Shown here: piece by piece, positions 9,951 through 20,176 of the stretch
Numbering within the stretch: position 1 is the first letter of the stretch
How the letters are laid out: each line of letters begins with the position of its first letter
Assembly (NCBI RefSeq): GCF_000485905.1
Contig: NC_022664.1
Span: 620,001-684,000 of the forward strand
Length of the DNA stretch: 64,000 nucleotides
Source of the DNA: Spiribacter curvatus
GTDB taxonomy: Bacteria; Pseudomonadota; Gammaproteobacteria; Nitrococcales; Nitrococcaceae
Reading direction: 5' to 3'
Notes under the pieces: generated by a model
The model's database searches: none
The model's input: only the letters and a program-made list of their open reading frames with translations
What the model was told of the DNA's origin: nothing
Made by a program: the position numbers and the translations under genes

Positions 9951-10423
9951 GTAAAACCCCGCTGACCGTGCGCGGTGCGGAAAAGCTTCGCGACGAGCTC
10001 AATCGGCTCAAGACCGAAGAGCGCCCGCGGGTGATCAATGCGATCTCTGAGGCACGCGCACACGGTGATCTCAAGGAGAACGCGGAATACCATGCGGCGC
10101 GTGAACAACAGGCCTTCATCGAGGGGCGCATCGCCGAGATCGAGGGCAAGCTCTCGAACGCGCAGGTGATCGATGTGACCGCGTTGCCGGCGAACGGCAA
10201 GGTTGTGTTCGGCGTGACGGTGGCGCTCGCCGACGAGGAAGACGGTTCGGAGAAGACCTATCAGATCGTTGGCGAGGATGAGGCGGATATCAAGAACGCT
10301 CGGATCTCGGTCCAGTCGCCGATTGCCCGCGCGCTGATCGGTAAGGAAGAGGGCGATGTCGTCGATGTCCAGACACCGGGAGGGCACCGGGCCTATGAAA
10401 TCGTCGAGGTCCGATACGAATAA
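9947..10423 (+). CDS. greA: Transcription elongation factor GreA
   Basis: Binds the RNA polymerase secondary channel and stimulates cleavage of backtracked transcripts. The 158 residues are the standard length. The N-terminal antiparallel coiled coil contains the acidic tip ([17 protein letters not shown], residues about 38-54), with Asp and Glu that act on the polymerase active site. The C-terminal FKBP-like domain ends YEIVEVRYE. The ATG overlaps the carB stop (ATGA), so translation is coupled. The carAB-greA-rlmE-ftsH order is common in gammaproteobacteria. Confidence 0.97.
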   Translation: MSKTPLTVRGAEKLRDELNRLKTEERPRVINAISEARAHGDLKENAEYHAAREQQAFIEGRIAEIEGKLSNAQVIDVTALPANGKVVFGVTVALADEEDGSEKTYQIVGEDEADIKNARISVQSPIARALIGKEEGDVVDVQTPGGHRAYEIVEVRYE

Positions 10424-10625
10424 CAGCCTCGATCGGCTCGATGCGGTCAAGCTCGAGCTTGCAGTGGTGATCGGTCTGGTGATTGGGGCGCTCGTAGTGG
10501 TCTGGCGGGTGGAAATGAGTCACTGGGCGGATCTGGGATTGCTCGCGCTGACTGGGTTCGGCGCGGGTGGCTGGGTTGCCTGGCGGACCCGCATTATCCT
10601 TCGGGATCATCACGATGGCACGTAG
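10395..10625 (+). CDS. Small two-helix membrane protein of unknown function
   Basis: A 76-residue product beginning [13 protein letters not shown]. It has a polar N-terminal tail of about 20 residues, then two hydrophobic helices (about residues 23-40 and 48-66) joined by a short loop, and a basic end. I chose the ATG at 10395; an ATG at 10356 would overlap greA much more. It overlaps the end of greA by 29 bases and the start of rlmE by 11 bases, so it is wedged into the operon. In E. coli this position holds yhbY, an RNA-binding protein, which this does not resemble. I do not recognise it. Confidence 0.6.
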   Translation: MKSSRSDTNNSLDRLDAVKLELAVVIGLVIGALVVVWRVEMSHWADLGLLALTGFGAGGWVAWRTRIILRDHHDGT

Positions 10626-11238
10626 CAGTGGCAGCCGGCGCTGGCTGGATGAGCATTTCAGCGACCCGTACGTGCGTGAAGCACAGCGCCGGGGGCTGCG
10701 CTCCCGTGCGGCCTTCAAACTCGAAGAAATCGACCGCCGCGACCAGCTGCTCGCACCCGGGCAGTGTGTGGTGGACCTTGGCGCGGCGCCTGGGGGTTGG
10801 AGCGAATACGCTGTTCACCGAGTCGGTCCATCGGGTCGGGTGATCGCCATTGATCTGCTGGAGATGACGCCGCCACCGGGCGTGGTCTTCGTTCAGGGTG
10901 ACTTCGGTGCTGACGACGGGCTGGCCGCGCTCGATGAAGCACTCGCCGACTGCGCGGTCGACCTTGTACTTTCCGATATGGCCCCCAACTTCTCTGGACA
11001 CAAGGCGATTGATCAGCCCCGCGCGATGCGACTCGCCGAGCTAGCGCTGGATTTCTGTGAGGATCGTCTGAAACCTGGCGGCGGGATGCTGGTCAAAACG
11101 TTTCAGGGGCAGGGTTTTGATGAATTGCTTGCGGCGATGCGCCAGTGCTTTCACCGGGTGCAGAGCCGCAAACCGCCCGCCTCGCGCGGCCGGAGCCGGG
11201 AAATCTACCTGCTGGCCCGTGGCTTCCGGGCAGTGTAG
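10615..11238 (+). CDS. rlmE: 23S rRNA (uridine-2552-2'-O)-methyltransferase RlmE/FtsJ
   Basis: SAM-dependent 2'-O-methyltransferase acting on U2552 of 23S rRNA in the assembling 50S subunit. The start at 10615 gives 207 aa beginning [20 protein letters not shown], as in the family. An ATG at 10567 would add 16 unrelated residues. SAM motif I is [15 protein letters not shown]. The K-D-K-E catalytic residues are visible: Lys in [12 protein letters not shown], Asp in [13 protein letters not shown], Lys in GMLVKTFQG, and Glu in [11 protein letters not shown]. ftsH follows, as in E. coli. Confidence 0.95.
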   Translation: MARSSGSRRWLDEHFSDPYVREAQRRGLRSRAAFKLEEIDRRDQLLAPGQCVVDLGAAPGGWSEYAVHRVGPSGRVIAIDLLEMTPPPGVVFVQGDFGADDGLAALDEALADCAVDLVLSDMAPNFSGHKAIDQPRAMRLAELALDFCEDRLKPGGGMLVKTFQGQGFDELLAAMRQCFHRVQSRKPPASRGRSREIYLLARGFRAV

Positions 11239-11274
11239 GCTGCAGAAATAATCGATGTATAGAGGTGAGCCGTC

Positions 11275-13203
11275 TTGAACGACATGGCAAAGAATTTGCT
11301 CCTCTGGGTGGTCATCGCCGTTGTGCTGATGTCCGTCTTCAGCAATTTCCAGAATCAGGGCACGACCGCTCAGGAAGTTCCGTATTCTCAGTTCCTCACT
11401 GAGGTCGAGAATGATCGGGTCGACTCGGTCACGATGAAAGGGCCGGTCGTTCGTGGAACGCGCTCGGATGGGTCCAACTTCACGACCTATAACCCCGAGA
11501 CCGATAACAGCGCGCTGGTCGGCCAGCTCATGGACAGCGGGGTGAATATCCGCGCTGAAGAGCCGGAAGGTCAGAGCATGCTGCTGCAGATCCTGATCTC
11601 ATGGTTCCCCTTCCTCCTCCTTATCGGCGTGTGGATCTACTTCATGCGGCAGATGCAGGGCGGCGGTGGCGGCCGCGGTGCCATGTCGTTCGGCAAGAGC
11701 CGGGCGAAGATGATGTCTGAGGAGCAGGTTAAGGTGACGTTCAAGGACGTCGCCGGCGTCGAGGAGGCCAAGCAGGATGTGGTCGAGCTGGTGGAGTTCC
11801 TCAGCGACCCGTCCAAGTTCCAGCGGCTCGGCGGCAATATTCCCCGCGGCGTCATGATGGTGGGGCCACCGGGCACGGGTAAGACATTGCTCGCGAAGGC
11901 GATCGCCGGCGAGGCGAAGGTCCCGTTCTTCAGCATCTCTGGCTCCGATTTCGTAGAGATGTTCGTGGGTGTCGGCGCCTCGCGGGTGCGCGACATGTTT
12001 GAGCAGGCTAAAAAGCAGGCGCCCTGCATCATCTTCATCGATGAGCTCGATGCGGTCGGTCGCCAGCGTGGTGCCGGCATGGGCGGTGGTAATGACGAGC
12101 GCGAACAGACGCTCAACCAGATGCTCGTCGAGATGGATGGCTTCGAGGGTAATGAGGGCGTTATCGTCATCGCCGCCACCAACCGGCCTGACGTGCTCGA
12201 TCCGGCACTGCTTCGTCCCGGACGCTTTGACCGCCAGGTCGTCGTGCCGCTGCCGGATGTTCGCGGTCGCGAACAGATCCTGAGCGTGCACATGAATAAG
12301 ACGCCGCTAGACGCTGATGTGAATGCCCGCACCATTGCCCGCGGCTGTCCCGGTTTCTCGGGCGCTGATCTGGCCAACCTCGTTAACGAGGCGGCGCTGT
12401 TTGCCGCTCGCCGCAATAAGCGTGTCGTCGACCAGAACGACTTCGAGGACGCGAAGGATAAGATCCTGATGGGTGCCGAGCGCAAATCGATGGTCATGAC
12501 GGAAGACGAAAAGCGTCTCACCGCGTACCACGAGGCGGGGCATGCCATCGTCGGGCTCAACGTGCCGGATCACGATCCAGTGCATAAGGTGACCATCATC
12601 CCGCGCGGGCGTGCCCTTGGCGTGACGATGTTCCTGCCCGAGGAGGATCGCTACAGCTACACCAAGCAGCGGCTCAACAGCTCCATCTGTGGGCTGTTTG
12701 GCGGCCGTATTGCCGAGGAGCTCATCTTCGGGGCCGAGCGGGTCACCACTGGTGCCCAGAACGACATCGAACGGGTCACGGAAATCGCCCGCAACATGGT
12801 CACCAAGTGGGGGCTGTCCAATAAGATGGGGCCGCTCGCTTATGGCGAGGATGAAAGCAACAACGCCATGGGTCTGCCGATGGGGCAGAAGAACATTTCC
12901 GATGAGACCGCGCATTCCATCGACGAAGAGGTCCGCCGGATCGTCGAGGAGAACTACGCGGAGGCGACGCGCGTGCTCAAGGAAAACAGCGACACGCTGC
13001 ATGCCATGGCCGATGCATTGATGAAATATGAAACCATCGATCGTGCCCAGATCGATGACATCATGAATGGCCGGCCGCCACGGCCTCCCAAGGAAAGTGG
13101 CGGACCGACCAGCACGCCCGCCAGTGGCGGAGCCGCAGATGCCAGTGGCGATGAAGCCGCGGACGACAGCGCTGGGGTGGGTAAACCCGCGAGCGAGCAC
13201 TAG
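11275..13203 (+). CDS. ftsH: ATP-dependent zinc metalloprotease FtsH
   Basis: Hexameric inner-membrane AAA+ protease that degrades misfolded membrane proteins and regulators. There are two N-terminal transmembrane segments (about residues 7-24 and 102-124) flanking a periplasmic domain. Walker A is [16 protein letters not shown], Walker B is [11 protein letters not shown], the second region of homology is near [18 protein letters not shown], and the zinc site is [10 protein letters not shown] near 424. The acidic Ser/Gly/Ala-rich tail after residue 605 is typical of the family and probably disordered. I chose TTG 11275 because GAGGTGA stands 6 bases upstream; ATG 11284 (MAKNLLLW) aligns with E. 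coli and is the alternative. Confidence 0.97.
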   Translation: MNDMAKNLLLWVVIAVVLMSVFSNFQNQGTTAQEVPYSQFLTEVENDRVDSVTMKGPVVRGTRSDGSNFTTYNPETDNSALVGQLMDSGVNIRAEEPEGQSMLLQILISWFPFLLLIGVWIYFMRQMQGGGGGRGAMSFGKSRAKMMSEEQVKVTFKDVAGVEEAKQDVVELVEFLSDPSKFQRLGGNIPRGVMMVGPPGTGKTLLAKAIAGEAKVPFFSISGSDFVEMFVGVGASRVRDMFEQAKKQAPCIIFIDELDAVGRQRGAGMGGGNDEREQTLNQMLVEMDGFEGNEGVIVIAATNRPDVLDPALLRPGRFDRQVVVPLPDVRGREQILSVHMNKTPLDADVNARTIARGCPGFSGADLANLVNEAALFAARRNKRVVDQNDFEDAKDKILMGAERKSMVMTEDEKRLTAYHEAGHAIVGLNVPDHDPVHKVTIIPRGRALGVTMFLPEEDRYSYTKQRLNSSICGLFGGRIAEELIFGAERVTTGAQNDIERVTEIARNMVTKWGLSNKMGPLAYGEDESNNAMGLPMGQKNISDETAHSIDEEVRRIVEENYAEATRVLKENSDTLHAMADALMKYETIDRAQIDDIMNGRPPRPPKESGGPTSTPASGGAADASGDEAADDSAGVGKPASEH

Positions 13204-13209
13204 TCACCG

Positions 13210-14055
13210 ATGGAGTCCAGTCTCGACTGCGGGGGGCGGATGCTGTCATTGCACCGCCCCCAGGTGATGGGCGTTCTTAATGTCACCCCCGATTCCTTCT
13301 CGGACGGGGGTCGTTTCGTTGGGGCATCGGCGGCCATCGAGCATGCGCAGGCCATGCAGGCCGCCGGGGCCGCCATTATCGATATCGGCGGCGAATCCAC
13401 CCGGCCCGGTTCCACTGGCGTCTCCATTCAGGCAGAGCTTGACCGGGTCATTCCGGTGATCGAGGCGCTGAACGACAGCGTCGATCTGCCACTGTCCGTG
13501 GACACCTCCAAACCGGCGGTGATGGCGGCGTCTGCCAGGGCGGGGGCTGGGCTGATCAATGATGTCATGGCGCTGCGCCGGCCCGGCGCGCTGGAAGCGG
13601 CGCGGGACACAGGATTACCCGTGTGTCTGATGCACATGCAGGGGACGCCGGCCACCATGCAGGACAACCCTGTCTACGACGATGTGGTCGCCGAGGTTCG
13701 TGCTTTTCTCCAGGAACGACTCACTGCTGCCCAGGAGGCAGGTATCCCAGCGGGTAAGCTGTTGGTCGATCCCGGTTTTGGGTTTGGCAAGCGCGATCCG
13801 CATAATGCGAAGCTATTGGCGGAATTGCCGGCGATTGGTGAACTCGGTTTCCCGGTGCTGACCGGCCTATCCCGCAAGTCACTGGTGGGCCGAGTGCTGG
13901 GGCGGGCATTGCCCGACCGGCTCGCCGGCAGTATTGCCGCGGCGGCATTGGCCAGTTGGAAGGGGGCGGCAATCGTGCGCGCCCACGATGTCGCGGAAAC
14001 CGTTGATGCGGTCAATTTGATGGAATATGTCCGGGCGCAGGGCGGGAGTGATTGA
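13210..14055 (+). CDS. folP: Dihydropteroate synthase
   Basis: Condenses p-aminobenzoate with the pterin diphosphate to give dihydropteroate in folate synthesis; the target of sulfonamides. TIM-barrel protein of 281 aa with [14 protein letters not shown] (loop 1), GGESTRPGS (loop 2) and the C-terminal [11 protein letters not shown] region. I keep the ATG at 13210 because [20 protein letters not shown] fits the usual N-terminal strand. The ribosome site is poor and the gene lies 6 bases after ftsH, suggesting coupling. It ends overlapping the glmM start (TGATG). Confidence 0.95.
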   Translation: MESSLDCGGRMLSLHRPQVMGVLNVTPDSFSDGGRFVGASAAIEHAQAMQAAGAAIIDIGGESTRPGSTGVSIQAELDRVIPVIEALNDSVDLPLSVDTSKPAVMAASARAGAGLINDVMALRRPGALEAARDTGLPVCLMHMQGTPATMQDNPVYDDVVAEVRAFLQERLTAAQEAGIPAGKLLVDPGFGFGKRDPHNAKLLAELPAIGELGFPVLTGLSRKSLVGRVLGRALPDRLAGSIAAAALASWKGAAIVRAHDVAETVDAVNLMEYVRAQGGSD

Positions 14056-15425
14056 TGACGCGGCGATACTTCGGAACGGACGGGATCCGCGGGCGGGTCG
14101 GTGAGCCACCAATCACCGCGGATTTCATGCTCAAGCTCGGCTGGGCGGCGGGTCGGATGATCAGTCAGCGCGAGGGCTCGGGCGAGGTCCTGATTGGAAA
14201 GGATACCCGGCTGTCGAACTATATGTTCGAGTCGGCGCTTGAGTCCGGACTGTCCGCCGCCGGTATCGATATCCGCCTGCTCGGTCCGATGCCGACACCC
14301 GGGATCGCTTATCTGACGCGCACGCTGGGGGCCAGTGCAGGCATCGTGATCAGTGCCTCGCACAACAGCCATCATGACAACGGCATCAAGTTCTTCTCCG
14401 GCGACGGATTCAAGCTCGATGACGAGGCCGAAAAGGCTATTGAGGCAAACATCGACCGACCGCTTGAAACGGTCGATTCCGCCGCGCTCGGCAAGGCGAC
14501 CCGACTGATGGACGCCCCGGGGCGTTACATCGAGTTCTGTAAGGCATCCCTCCCGGCCGGGGTCGACCTCCGTGGCTGCAGACTTGTCGTGGATTGCGCG
14601 AATGGGGCGGCCTACCAGGTCGCACCTGCGGTATTCGAGGAGCTCGGCGCCACGGTCATCAAGCGTGGTACGCAGCCTGATGGCCTGAACATCAATGTCG
14701 GTTGTGGGTCGACGCAGCCTCGCGGACTCCAGCAGGCGGTGATCGAGCACAATGCCGACGCCGGAATCGCGCTGGATGGCGATGGCGATCGGGTCATTAT
14801 GGTCGACCACCGCGGTGAGGTCCTCGATGGGGATCAGCTGCTGTGGATCATCGCCCGCAGCCGCTCCGCCCAGGGCACGCTGGCCGGCCCAGTGGTCGGA
14901 ACACAGATGAGCAATCTCGGTCTCGAGCAGGCGCTGCAGTCCATGGGCGTCGCTTTCCACCGGGCGCGGGTCGGCGATCGTTACGTCCTGGAGATGCTCC
15001 TGGCCGAGCAGGGCGTGCTCGGCGGTGAGTCCTCCGGCCATATCGTCTGCCTTGATCGGACGACCACTGGCGACGGTACCGTTTCTGCGTTGCAGGTTCT
15101 CAGTGCGGCCATTGCCGCCGGTCGACCGCTCGCTGAACTGGCGGCGGGTATGACGCGGATGCCGCAGCACATGATCAACGTCCCCATCGCCCGCGCCAGT
15201 CGGCCGATGCGCGACAGCCGCATCACGGCTGCCGTCGAGACCCTTGAAACGCAACTGGGTGAGCGCGGGCGCGTGCTGTTGCGACCTTCCGGGACCGAGC
15301 CGGTGCTACGGGTCATGGTGGAGGGTGAGGATGCCGATCAGGTGCGGGCGCAGGCGCAGGCCCTGGCCGCGGAGGTCGAGGCGTTCTGCGGGGCACCCAA
15401 TCACGCGGACGCCGAGGCGAATTGA
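14055..15425 (+). CDS. glmM: Phosphoglucosamine mutase
   Basis: Converts glucosamine-6-phosphate to glucosamine-1-phosphate for UDP-GlcNAc, and so for peptidoglycan and LPS. The product has 456 aa. [15 protein letters not shown] opens the protein, the phosphoserine loop is [16 protein letters not shown] near residue 102, the metal-binding loop is [14 protein letters not shown] near 242, and the phosphate-binding end is [15 protein letters not shown] near 415. An in-frame TTG lies directly before the ATG; GGGAG, 6 bases upstream, favours the ATG. Placement after folP matches E. coli. Confidence 0.96.
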   Translation: MTRRYFGTDGIRGRVGEPPITADFMLKLGWAAGRMISQREGSGEVLIGKDTRLSNYMFESALESGLSAAGIDIRLLGPMPTPGIAYLTRTLGASAGIVISASHNSHHDNGIKFFSGDGFKLDDEAEKAIEANIDRPLETVDSAALGKATRLMDAPGRYIEFCKASLPAGVDLRGCRLVVDCANGAAYQVAPAVFEELGATVIKRGTQPDGLNINVGCGSTQPRGLQQAVIEHNADAGIALDGDGDRVIMVDHRGEVLDGDQLLWIIARSRSAQGTLAGPVVGTQMSNLGLEQALQSMGVAFHRARVGDRYVLEMLLAEQGVLGGESSGHIVCLDRTTTGDGTVSALQVLSAAIAAGRPLAELAAGMTRMPQHMINVPIARASRPMRDSRITAAVETLETQLGERGRVLLRPSGTEPVLRVMVEGEDADQVRAQAQALAAEVEAFCGAPNHADAEAN

Positions 15426-15476
15426 TTCCCCGTCGCTCCATGAGTAACCTCCGGGGTTTTTGAACAGGGGATTGTG

Positions 15477-16235
15477 ATGCGGACGCCGCTGATCGCCGGT
15501 AACTGGAAGATGAACGGTCTGAGCGCCGACGCACGGACGCTGGCCGAGGCCGTCAGCGACGGGGTGCAGGCAACTGAGGGCGTGGAAACGGTGGTGTGCC
15601 CACCGTTCGTCCACTTGCCTCTGGTTCGGGCGGTATTGGGCAACCGCGTGGCGCTGGGCGCCCAGAACTGTGCCGATGCACCAACGGGCGCACGGACGGG
15701 CGAAGTATCGGCGTCGATGCTTGCTGATCTGGGTGTTGGCTATGTCATCCTTGGGCACTCGGAGCGGCGGCAGTATTACGGCGAGGACGAGGCGCTGATC
15801 GCCGCCCGCTATGCCGAGGCACTCGCACACGGCCTGCGGCCGATCCTCTGTGTCGGTGAGACGCTGGCGGAGCGCGAGGCGGATCGGACTGAGGCCGTGG
15901 TAGCGAACCAGCTCCATGGTGTGATCGACCGGCTTGATGCCGAAGTCGGTCTCGGTAATGGGGTGATTGCCTACGAACCGGTCTGGGCGATCGGCACCGG
16001 GCACACGGCGACAGCGCAGCAGGCCCAGGCGATGCACGCGTTCATCCGCCAGACGCTCGCCTTGCGTGATTCGTTGCTGGCGGAGCGGATGCAGCTCCTC
16101 TACGGTGGCAGCATGAAGGCCGCCAATGCAGCAGAGCTGCTGGCTGAGCCAGACATTGACGGTGGCCTCATCGGCGGCGCGTCGCTTAAACCGGATGATT
16201 TCGTGGCCATCTGTGCCGCGGCAGCGCGGGGCTGA
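15477..16235 (+). CDS. tpiA: Triosephosphate isomerase
   Basis: Interconverts dihydroxyacetone phosphate and glyceraldehyde-3-phosphate. TIM-barrel enzyme of 252 aa. Catalytic residues are visible: Lys in AGNWKMNG (about residue 12), His in ILGHSERRQYYGED (about 95) and Glu in IAYEPVWAIGTG (about 165). The phosphate loop is YGGSMKAANA. A GTG directly precedes the ATG in frame, but GGGG 6 bases before the ATG supports 15477. tpiA between glmM and secG is common in gammaproteobacteria other than enterics. Confidence 0.96.
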   Translation: MRTPLIAGNWKMNGLSADARTLAEAVSDGVQATEGVETVVCPPFVHLPLVRAVLGNRVALGAQNCADAPTGARTGEVSASMLADLGVGYVILGHSERRQYYGEDEALIAARYAEALAHGLRPILCVGETLAEREADRTEAVVANQLHGVIDRLDAEVGLGNGVIAYEPVWAIGTGHTATAQQAQAMHAFIRQTLALRDSLLAERMQLLYGGSMKAANAAELLAEPDIDGGLIGGASLKPDDFVAICAAAARG

Positions 16236-16265
16236 CCCCCGTAGAAAAACGGAATCGATTGACTG

Positions 16266-16628
16266 ATGTACACGATTGTTCTGGCGATCCATCTCGGACT
16301 CGCACTGGTGTTGATTGGCGTTGTCCTGCTGCAGCACGGCAAGGGCGCGGATGCGGGCGCGGCCTTTGGCAGTGGCGCCTCCAATACCGTGTTCGGCGCG
16401 CGCGGCGCCGCCTCATTTCTCGGGCGGTTGACCGGTATCCTCGGGGTCGGGTTTTTCGCGACCAGCCTGACACTCGCCATCATGGCTGGCACGTTCAGCA
16501 GCGGTGGGAGCGTGGTCGACGGTTCGGACTCGGAAGCGCCGACGGTCACGGACAGTGCGCCTGCGCCTTCGAGCGGCGCCGCTGATGAGTCGGGTGACGC
16601 ATCCGCGCCAGCGCCGGCGCCGGACTGA
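16266..16628 (+). CDS. secG: Preprotein translocase subunit SecG
   Basis: Auxiliary membrane subunit of the SecYEG channel. The 120-residue product has two transmembrane helices (about residues 3-24 and 52-76) enclosing the conserved cytoplasmic loop LLQHGKGADAGAAFGSGASN. The C-terminal 40 residues are Ser/Ala/Pro/Asp-rich and low in complexity, longer and more acidic than in E. coli. The gene is followed by tRNA-Leu(GAG), the same secG-leu tRNA linkage as in E. coli. Confidence 0.94.
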   Translation: MYTIVLAIHLGLALVLIGVVLLQHGKGADAGAAFGSGASNTVFGARGAASFLGRLTGILGVGFFATSLTLAIMAGTFSSGGSVVDGSDSEAPTVTDSAPAPSSGAADESGDASAPAPAPD

Positions 16629-16670
16629 ACCGACAGGTGTCCTCACACCAGCGCGGTCAGGCATCGCGCA

Positions 16671-16699
16671 TTGCCGGAAGACGGCTGCGCTGGTAGTAT
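16671..16699 (+). promoter_or_regulatory. Putative sigma-70 promoter for tRNA-Leu and the nuo operon
   Basis: TTGCCG and TAGTAT are separated by 17 bases, ending 26 bases before the tRNA 5' end. An 8-bp inverted repeat (ACCAGCGC at 16648, GCGCTGGT at 16687) brackets the -35 region. Prediction from consensus. Confidence 0.5.
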
Positions 16700-16725
16700 T
16701 TCCCGTGTTGAAAGGCCACTGTGCC

Positions 16726-16810
16726 GCGGATGTGGTGGAAAAGGTAGACACGCTGTCTTGAGGGGGCAGTGGCGCAAGCCGTGCCGGTTCGAGTCCGGCC
16801 ATCCGCACCA
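16726..16810 (+). tRNA. tRNA-Leu (GAG anticodon)
   Basis: An 85-base class II tRNA including the encoded CCA. The acceptor stem GCGGATG pairs with CATCCGC and the discriminator is A. The anticodon stem CTGTC/GGCAG encloses loop TTGAGGG, giving anticodon GAG for CUC/CUU. A long variable arm follows, then T-arm CCGG-TTCGAGT-CCGG. It closely resembles E. coli leuU, which also follows secG. nuoA begins 45 bases downstream with no terminator between, so the tRNA may be processed from a nuo transcript. Confidence 0.96.
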
Positions 16811-16855
16811 TCTAGGTCCTACCCACGTTCTCCGACTGAAAGGTGGCATACGCCT

Positions 16856-17212
16856 ATGATCGAGAGCTATCTGCCTGTCCTCGTTTTTATCGCGATCGCC
16901 ATGGGGATTGGCATCGTGCCGCTCGCCGCAGGCTTTATCCTCGCACCCAGGCGGCCTGACCACGACAAGCTGTCGCCCTACGAATGCGGGTTCGAGGCGT
17001 TCGAGGATTCGCGCATGCAGTTTGACGTGCGCTATTACCTCGTCGCGATACTGTTCATTATCTTTGACCTGGAGATCGCTTTTCTCTTCCCCTGGGCCAT
17101 CGTGCTCGATGAGATCGGGTTGTTCGGCTACGGGGCGATGGCGATATTCATCGGCGTTCTGCTGGTCGGTTTCCTCTACGAATGGAAGAAGGGGGCTCTG
17201 GAATGGGAATAG
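16856..17212 (+). CDS. nuoA: NADH-quinone oxidoreductase subunit A
   Basis: Small membrane subunit of complex I at the junction of the peripheral and membrane arms. The product has 118 aa with three transmembrane helices (about residues 5-27, 62-84 and 91-112). The conserved loop after helix 1 ([25 protein letters not shown], within residues 40-65) contains the Cys of the deactive-state switch in mammals. The start [10 protein letters not shown] fits other NuoA proteins, and AGGTGG lies 9 bases upstream. The stop overlaps nuoB. Confidence 0.95.
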   Translation: MIESYLPVLVFIAIAMGIGIVPLAAGFILAPRRPDHDKLSPYECGFEAFEDSRMQFDVRYYLVAILFIIFDLEIAFLFPWAIVLDEIGLFGYGAMAIFIGVLLVGFLYEWKKGALEWE

Positions 17213-17679
17213 AAGGTGCTCTCGATAAGGGCTTTGTAACGACGTCCGCCGACAAGCTCATCAACTGGGCCCGGACAGGCTCGCTCTGGCCGATGACCTT
17301 CGGTCTGGCCTGTTGTGCGGTGGAAATGATGCACGCTGGAGCGGCGCGCTACGACATGGATCGCCTTGGGTTGATCTTCCGGCCTTCACCGCGCCAGTCG
17401 GACGTGATGATCGTCGCCGGGACGCTGGTCAACAAGATGGCGCCCGCCCTTCGGCGTGTCTACGATCAGATGCCTGACCCGAAATGGGTCATCTCCATGG
17501 GGTCCTGCGCGAACGGCGGCGGTTATTACCACTACTCGTACTCAGTCACGCGGGGCTGTGACCGGATTGTACCGGTGGACATCTACGTGCCGGGGTGTCC
17601 CCCGACCGCTGAAGCCCTGCTCTATGGAGTGGTGCAGCTGCAGAACAAGATCCACCGCACCAATACGATTGCACGCTAG
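17203..17679 (+). CDS. nuoB: NADH-quinone oxidoreductase subunit B (N2 cluster)
   Basis: Peripheral-arm subunit carrying the terminal [4Fe-4S] cluster N2, which passes electrons to quinone. The product has 158 aa. The cluster ligands lie in [11 protein letters not shown] (tandem Cys, about residues 37-38), in [14 protein letters not shown] (about 102) and in [14 protein letters not shown] (about 132). The start at 17203 overlaps the nuoA stop by 10 bases and gives [10 protein letters not shown], as in beta- and gammaproteobacterial NuoB. An in-frame ATG 7 codons earlier is less likely. Confidence 0.96.
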   Translation: MGIEGALDKGFVTTSADKLINWARTGSLWPMTFGLACCAVEMMHAGAARYDMDRLGLIFRPSPRQSDVMIVAGTLVNKMAPALRRVYDQMPDPKWVISMGSCANGGGYYHYSYSVTRGCDRIVPVDIYVPGCPPTAEALLYGVVQLQNKIHRTNTIAR

Positions 17680-17690
17680 GGAGAGACGCC

Positions 17691-18422
17691 ATGGCTTCGA
17701 CGGCGGAAAAGGTTCTCGACAGAGCGCGGGCGTCGCTCGGCGAATGGGTGGTTGCGAGCCGCTGTGAGTATGGCGAGGCCGAGGTCGAAGTTGCGCCATC
17801 CAATCTGTACGCGGCCATGCAGCGTCTGCGTGACGATTCCTCGCTCGCTTTCAGCCAGCTGCTAGATATTGCGGGCGTCGATTATGCCGCCTATGGGCAG
17901 GATGAGTGGATCACGGAAGATGCCACCAGCACCGGCTTCAGTCGCGGCGTTGATGGCTTCAGTACCGGTCGGCTGGGTCTGACTGGCATCTATGGGATAC
18001 AGCCGGTGCAGGAGAGCACCGGACGACGCTTTGCCGCGGTCTACCACCTTCTGTCGGTCGAATATAACCACCGCCTGCGCGTGCGCTGTTTTGCCGCGGA
18101 TGACGATCTGCCAATGCTGGATTCGATCGTACCCCTGTGGGCTTCGGCAAACTGGCAGGAGCGCGAGTCGTTTGATCTGTTCGGGATTATTTTCAACGGT
18201 CATCCGGACCTGCGTCGCATCCTCACCGATTACGGATTCGTCGGTCATCCGTTCCGCAAGGATTTCCCGCTGATCGGCAATGTCGAAGTACGGTACGACG
18301 AAAATCGGGGTCGGGTGGTCTATGAGCCGGTCTCCATCGAGCCGCGGGTGCTGGTGCCAAGAGTGATCCGGGACGATAACCGCTACGCCGACCCCTCCAA
18401 GCAGGAGGCATCCGATGCCTGA
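17691..18422 (+). CDS. nuoC: NADH-quinone oxidoreductase subunit C
   Basis: Peripheral-arm subunit (30 kDa family), 243 aa. The signature [35 protein letters not shown] sits near residues 158-192. It is encoded separately from nuoD, unlike the fused nuoCD of enteric bacteria, which puts this operon with the alpha/beta-proteobacterial and Ectothiorhodospiraceae type. An acidic, Ser/Thr-rich insertion around residues 70-95 lies between conserved strands. The stop overlaps nuoD by 8 bases. Confidence 0.95.
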   Translation: MASTAEKVLDRARASLGEWVVASRCEYGEAEVEVAPSNLYAAMQRLRDDSSLAFSQLLDIAGVDYAAYGQDEWITEDATSTGFSRGVDGFSTGRLGLTGIYGIQPVQESTGRRFAAVYHLLSVEYNHRLRVRCFAADDDLPMLDSIVPLWASANWQERESFDLFGIIFNGHPDLRRILTDYGFVGHPFRKDFPLIGNVEVRYDENRGRVVYEPVSIEPRVLVPRVIRDDNRYADPSKQEASDA

Positions 18423-19668
18423 GATCAGTAGCTATACCGTCAACTTCGGTCCACAGCATCCGGCGGCGCATGGCGTTCTGCGCCTGGTGCTGGAGATGGA
18501 TGGTGAGGTCGTGCGGCACGCCGATCCCCATATTGGGTTGCTCCATCGGGCAACGGAAAAGCTCGCCGAGACCAAGCCGTTCAATCAGAGCATCGGTTAC
18601 ATGGACCGGCTCGACTACGTGTCGATGATGTGCAACGAGCACGCCTACGTACTGGCCATCGAAAAGCTCCTCGGCATCAGGCCGCCGGAGCGGGCGCAGT
18701 ACATCCGTGTGATGTTCGACGAGATTACGCGCATTCTCAATCACCTGCTCTGGATCGGCGCCCATGGGCTCGACGTCGGTGCGATGACCGTCTTCCTCTA
18801 CGCCTTCAAGGAGCGTGAGGAGCTGATGGACCTCTATGAGGCGGTCAGCGGAACGCGCATGCACGCCACGTATTACCGGCCGGGCGGTGTCTATCGTGAT
18901 CTCCCCGACCGTATGCCCAAGTACCGGGATTCTGAGTACCGCAGCGAGAAGGATCTCAAGCGCATGAATGCTGACCGGCAGGGCAGCATGCTCGATTTCA
19001 TCGATGCGTTCTGTGACCGTTTCTCGGGGACGATCGACGAGCTTGAAACCCTGCTGACGGATAATCGCATCTGGAAGCAGCGCCTGGTCGATGTCGCCGT
19101 GGTGTCCCCCGAGCGGGCCCTGCAACTCGGCTTTACCGGGCCGATGCTGCGCGGTTCGGGCGTTGAATGGGACCTGCGCCGCAAGCAGCCCTACGAGGTC
19201 TATGACCGCATGGATTTCGAGATTCCGGTCGGGACCAATGGCGACTGTTACGACCGCTATCTGGTCCGGATGGAGGAGCTGCGCCAGTCAGTGCGGATCA
19301 TCCGTCAATGTTCGGATTGGCTGCGCCGCAATGAGGGGCCGGTGATCCTGGGGGACCACAAGGTCGTCCCGCCCAGCCGTGAAGAGATGAAAGACGACAT
19401 GGAGTCACTCATTCATCACTTCAAGCTCTTCACCGAGGGGTACTGCACGCCCGCCGGCGAGGTTTATGCCTCCGTCGAAGCGCCCAAGGGCGAGTTTGGC
19501 GCCTATATCGTGTCCGACGGCGCCAATAAACCCTATCGGCTCAAACTGCGCGCGCCCGGCTTTGCCCACATGTCCGCGATGGATGAGATGGTGAGTGGCC
19601 ATATGCTGGCGGATGTGGTGACCGTCATGGGGACTATGGATATCGTTTTCGGAGAGGTGGATCGGTGA
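18415..19668 (+). CDS. nuoD: NADH-quinone oxidoreductase subunit D
   Basis: The 49-kDa subunit (417 aa), which forms the quinone pocket with NuoB. It opens with [17 protein letters not shown], whose His in QHPAAHG contacts quinone in structures. Other family blocks are [38 protein letters not shown] and the C-terminal DIVFGEVDR. The remnant hydrogenase-like fold is typical. It overlaps nuoC by 8 bases and nuoE by 4. Confidence 0.97.
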   Translation: MPEISSYTVNFGPQHPAAHGVLRLVLEMDGEVVRHADPHIGLLHRATEKLAETKPFNQSIGYMDRLDYVSMMCNEHAYVLAIEKLLGIRPPERAQYIRVMFDEITRILNHLLWIGAHGLDVGAMTVFLYAFKEREELMDLYEAVSGTRMHATYYRPGGVYRDLPDRMPKYRDSEYRSEKDLKRMNADRQGSMLDFIDAFCDRFSGTIDELETLLTDNRIWKQRLVDVAVVSPERALQLGFTGPMLRGSGVEWDLRRKQPYEVYDRMDFEIPVGTNGDCYDRYLVRMEELRQSVRIIRQCSDWLRRNEGPVILGDHKVVPPSREEMKDDMESLIHHFKLFTEGYCTPAGEVYASVEAPKGEFGAYIVSDGANKPYRLKLRAPGFAHMSAMDEMVSGHMLADVVTVMGTMDIVFGEVDR

Positions 19669-20174
19669 GCAGTACCGAAGAGTCGATCGAGACCGGGCTG
19701 ACGGATGCCGAGCGCGAGGAGATCGAGCGCTGGGCCGGGCAGTTTCCGGATACGCCGGCAGGCCGCCGGTCGGCAGTGATCCCTGCCCTGCATATCGTGC
19801 AGCACAACAGCGGTTGGCTGTCGCGGGCACGAATGGACGCTGTCGCAGACCACCTGGGTATGCCGCCGGCACGGGTCTACGAGGTGGCGACATTCTACGG
19901 GATGTTTGAGGTCGAACCTGGTGGCCGTCACCGGGTCAATATATGTACCAACATTTCGTGCATGCTTCGGGGGTCGGACGAGATTGTCGAGTATGTGGAG
20001 AAAAAGCTGGGCATCAGTCTGGGTGAAACGACGAGTGATGGCCGCATCACGCTCAAGCGCGAGGAGGAGTGTCTGGCTGCCTGCCGGGGCGCGCCCATGA
20101 TGCTCGTGGACGAGGCTTTTCACACCGATCTGACCCCGGAGAAAATCGACCGAATTCTCGACGACCTGGAGTAG
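19665..20174 (+). CDS. nuoE: NADH-quinone oxidoreductase subunit E (N1a cluster)
   Basis: Thioredoxin-like [2Fe-2S] subunit (N1a), 169 aa, of the NADH-oxidising module. Cys ligands are visible in [11 protein letters not shown] (about residues 87-93) and [13 protein letters not shown] (about 128-132). The N-terminal helical bundle contains [15 protein letters not shown]. The GTG start overlaps the nuoD stop (GTGA). nuoF begins 2 bases downstream. Confidence 0.95.
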   Translation: MSSTEESIETGLTDAEREEIERWAGQFPDTPAGRRSAVIPALHIVQHNSGWLSRARMDAVADHLGMPPARVYEVATFYGMFEVEPGGRHRVNICTNISCMLRGSDEIVEYVEKKLGISLGETTSDGRITLKREEECLAACRGAPMMLVDEAFHTDLTPEKIDRILDDLE

Positions 20175-20176
20175 TC

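Noticed and set aside
13674-15254. Long minus-strand open frame (526 codons) opposite folP and glmM
   Set aside because: No family similarity, no ribosome site, and it lies entirely antisense to two certain genes; long antisense frames are expected at this GC content.
15428-15461. Possible terminator between glmM and tpiA (CCCCG ... CGGGG then five T)
   Set aside because: Only five base pairs around a 19-base loop; too weak to call, and glmM-tpiA-secG are likely co-transcribed.
16648-16694. 8-bp inverted repeat ACCAGCGC/GCGCTGGT across the tRNA-Leu promoter
   Set aside because: Could be an operator or secG 3' hairpin, but the arms are 31 bases apart and no other evidence supports it.
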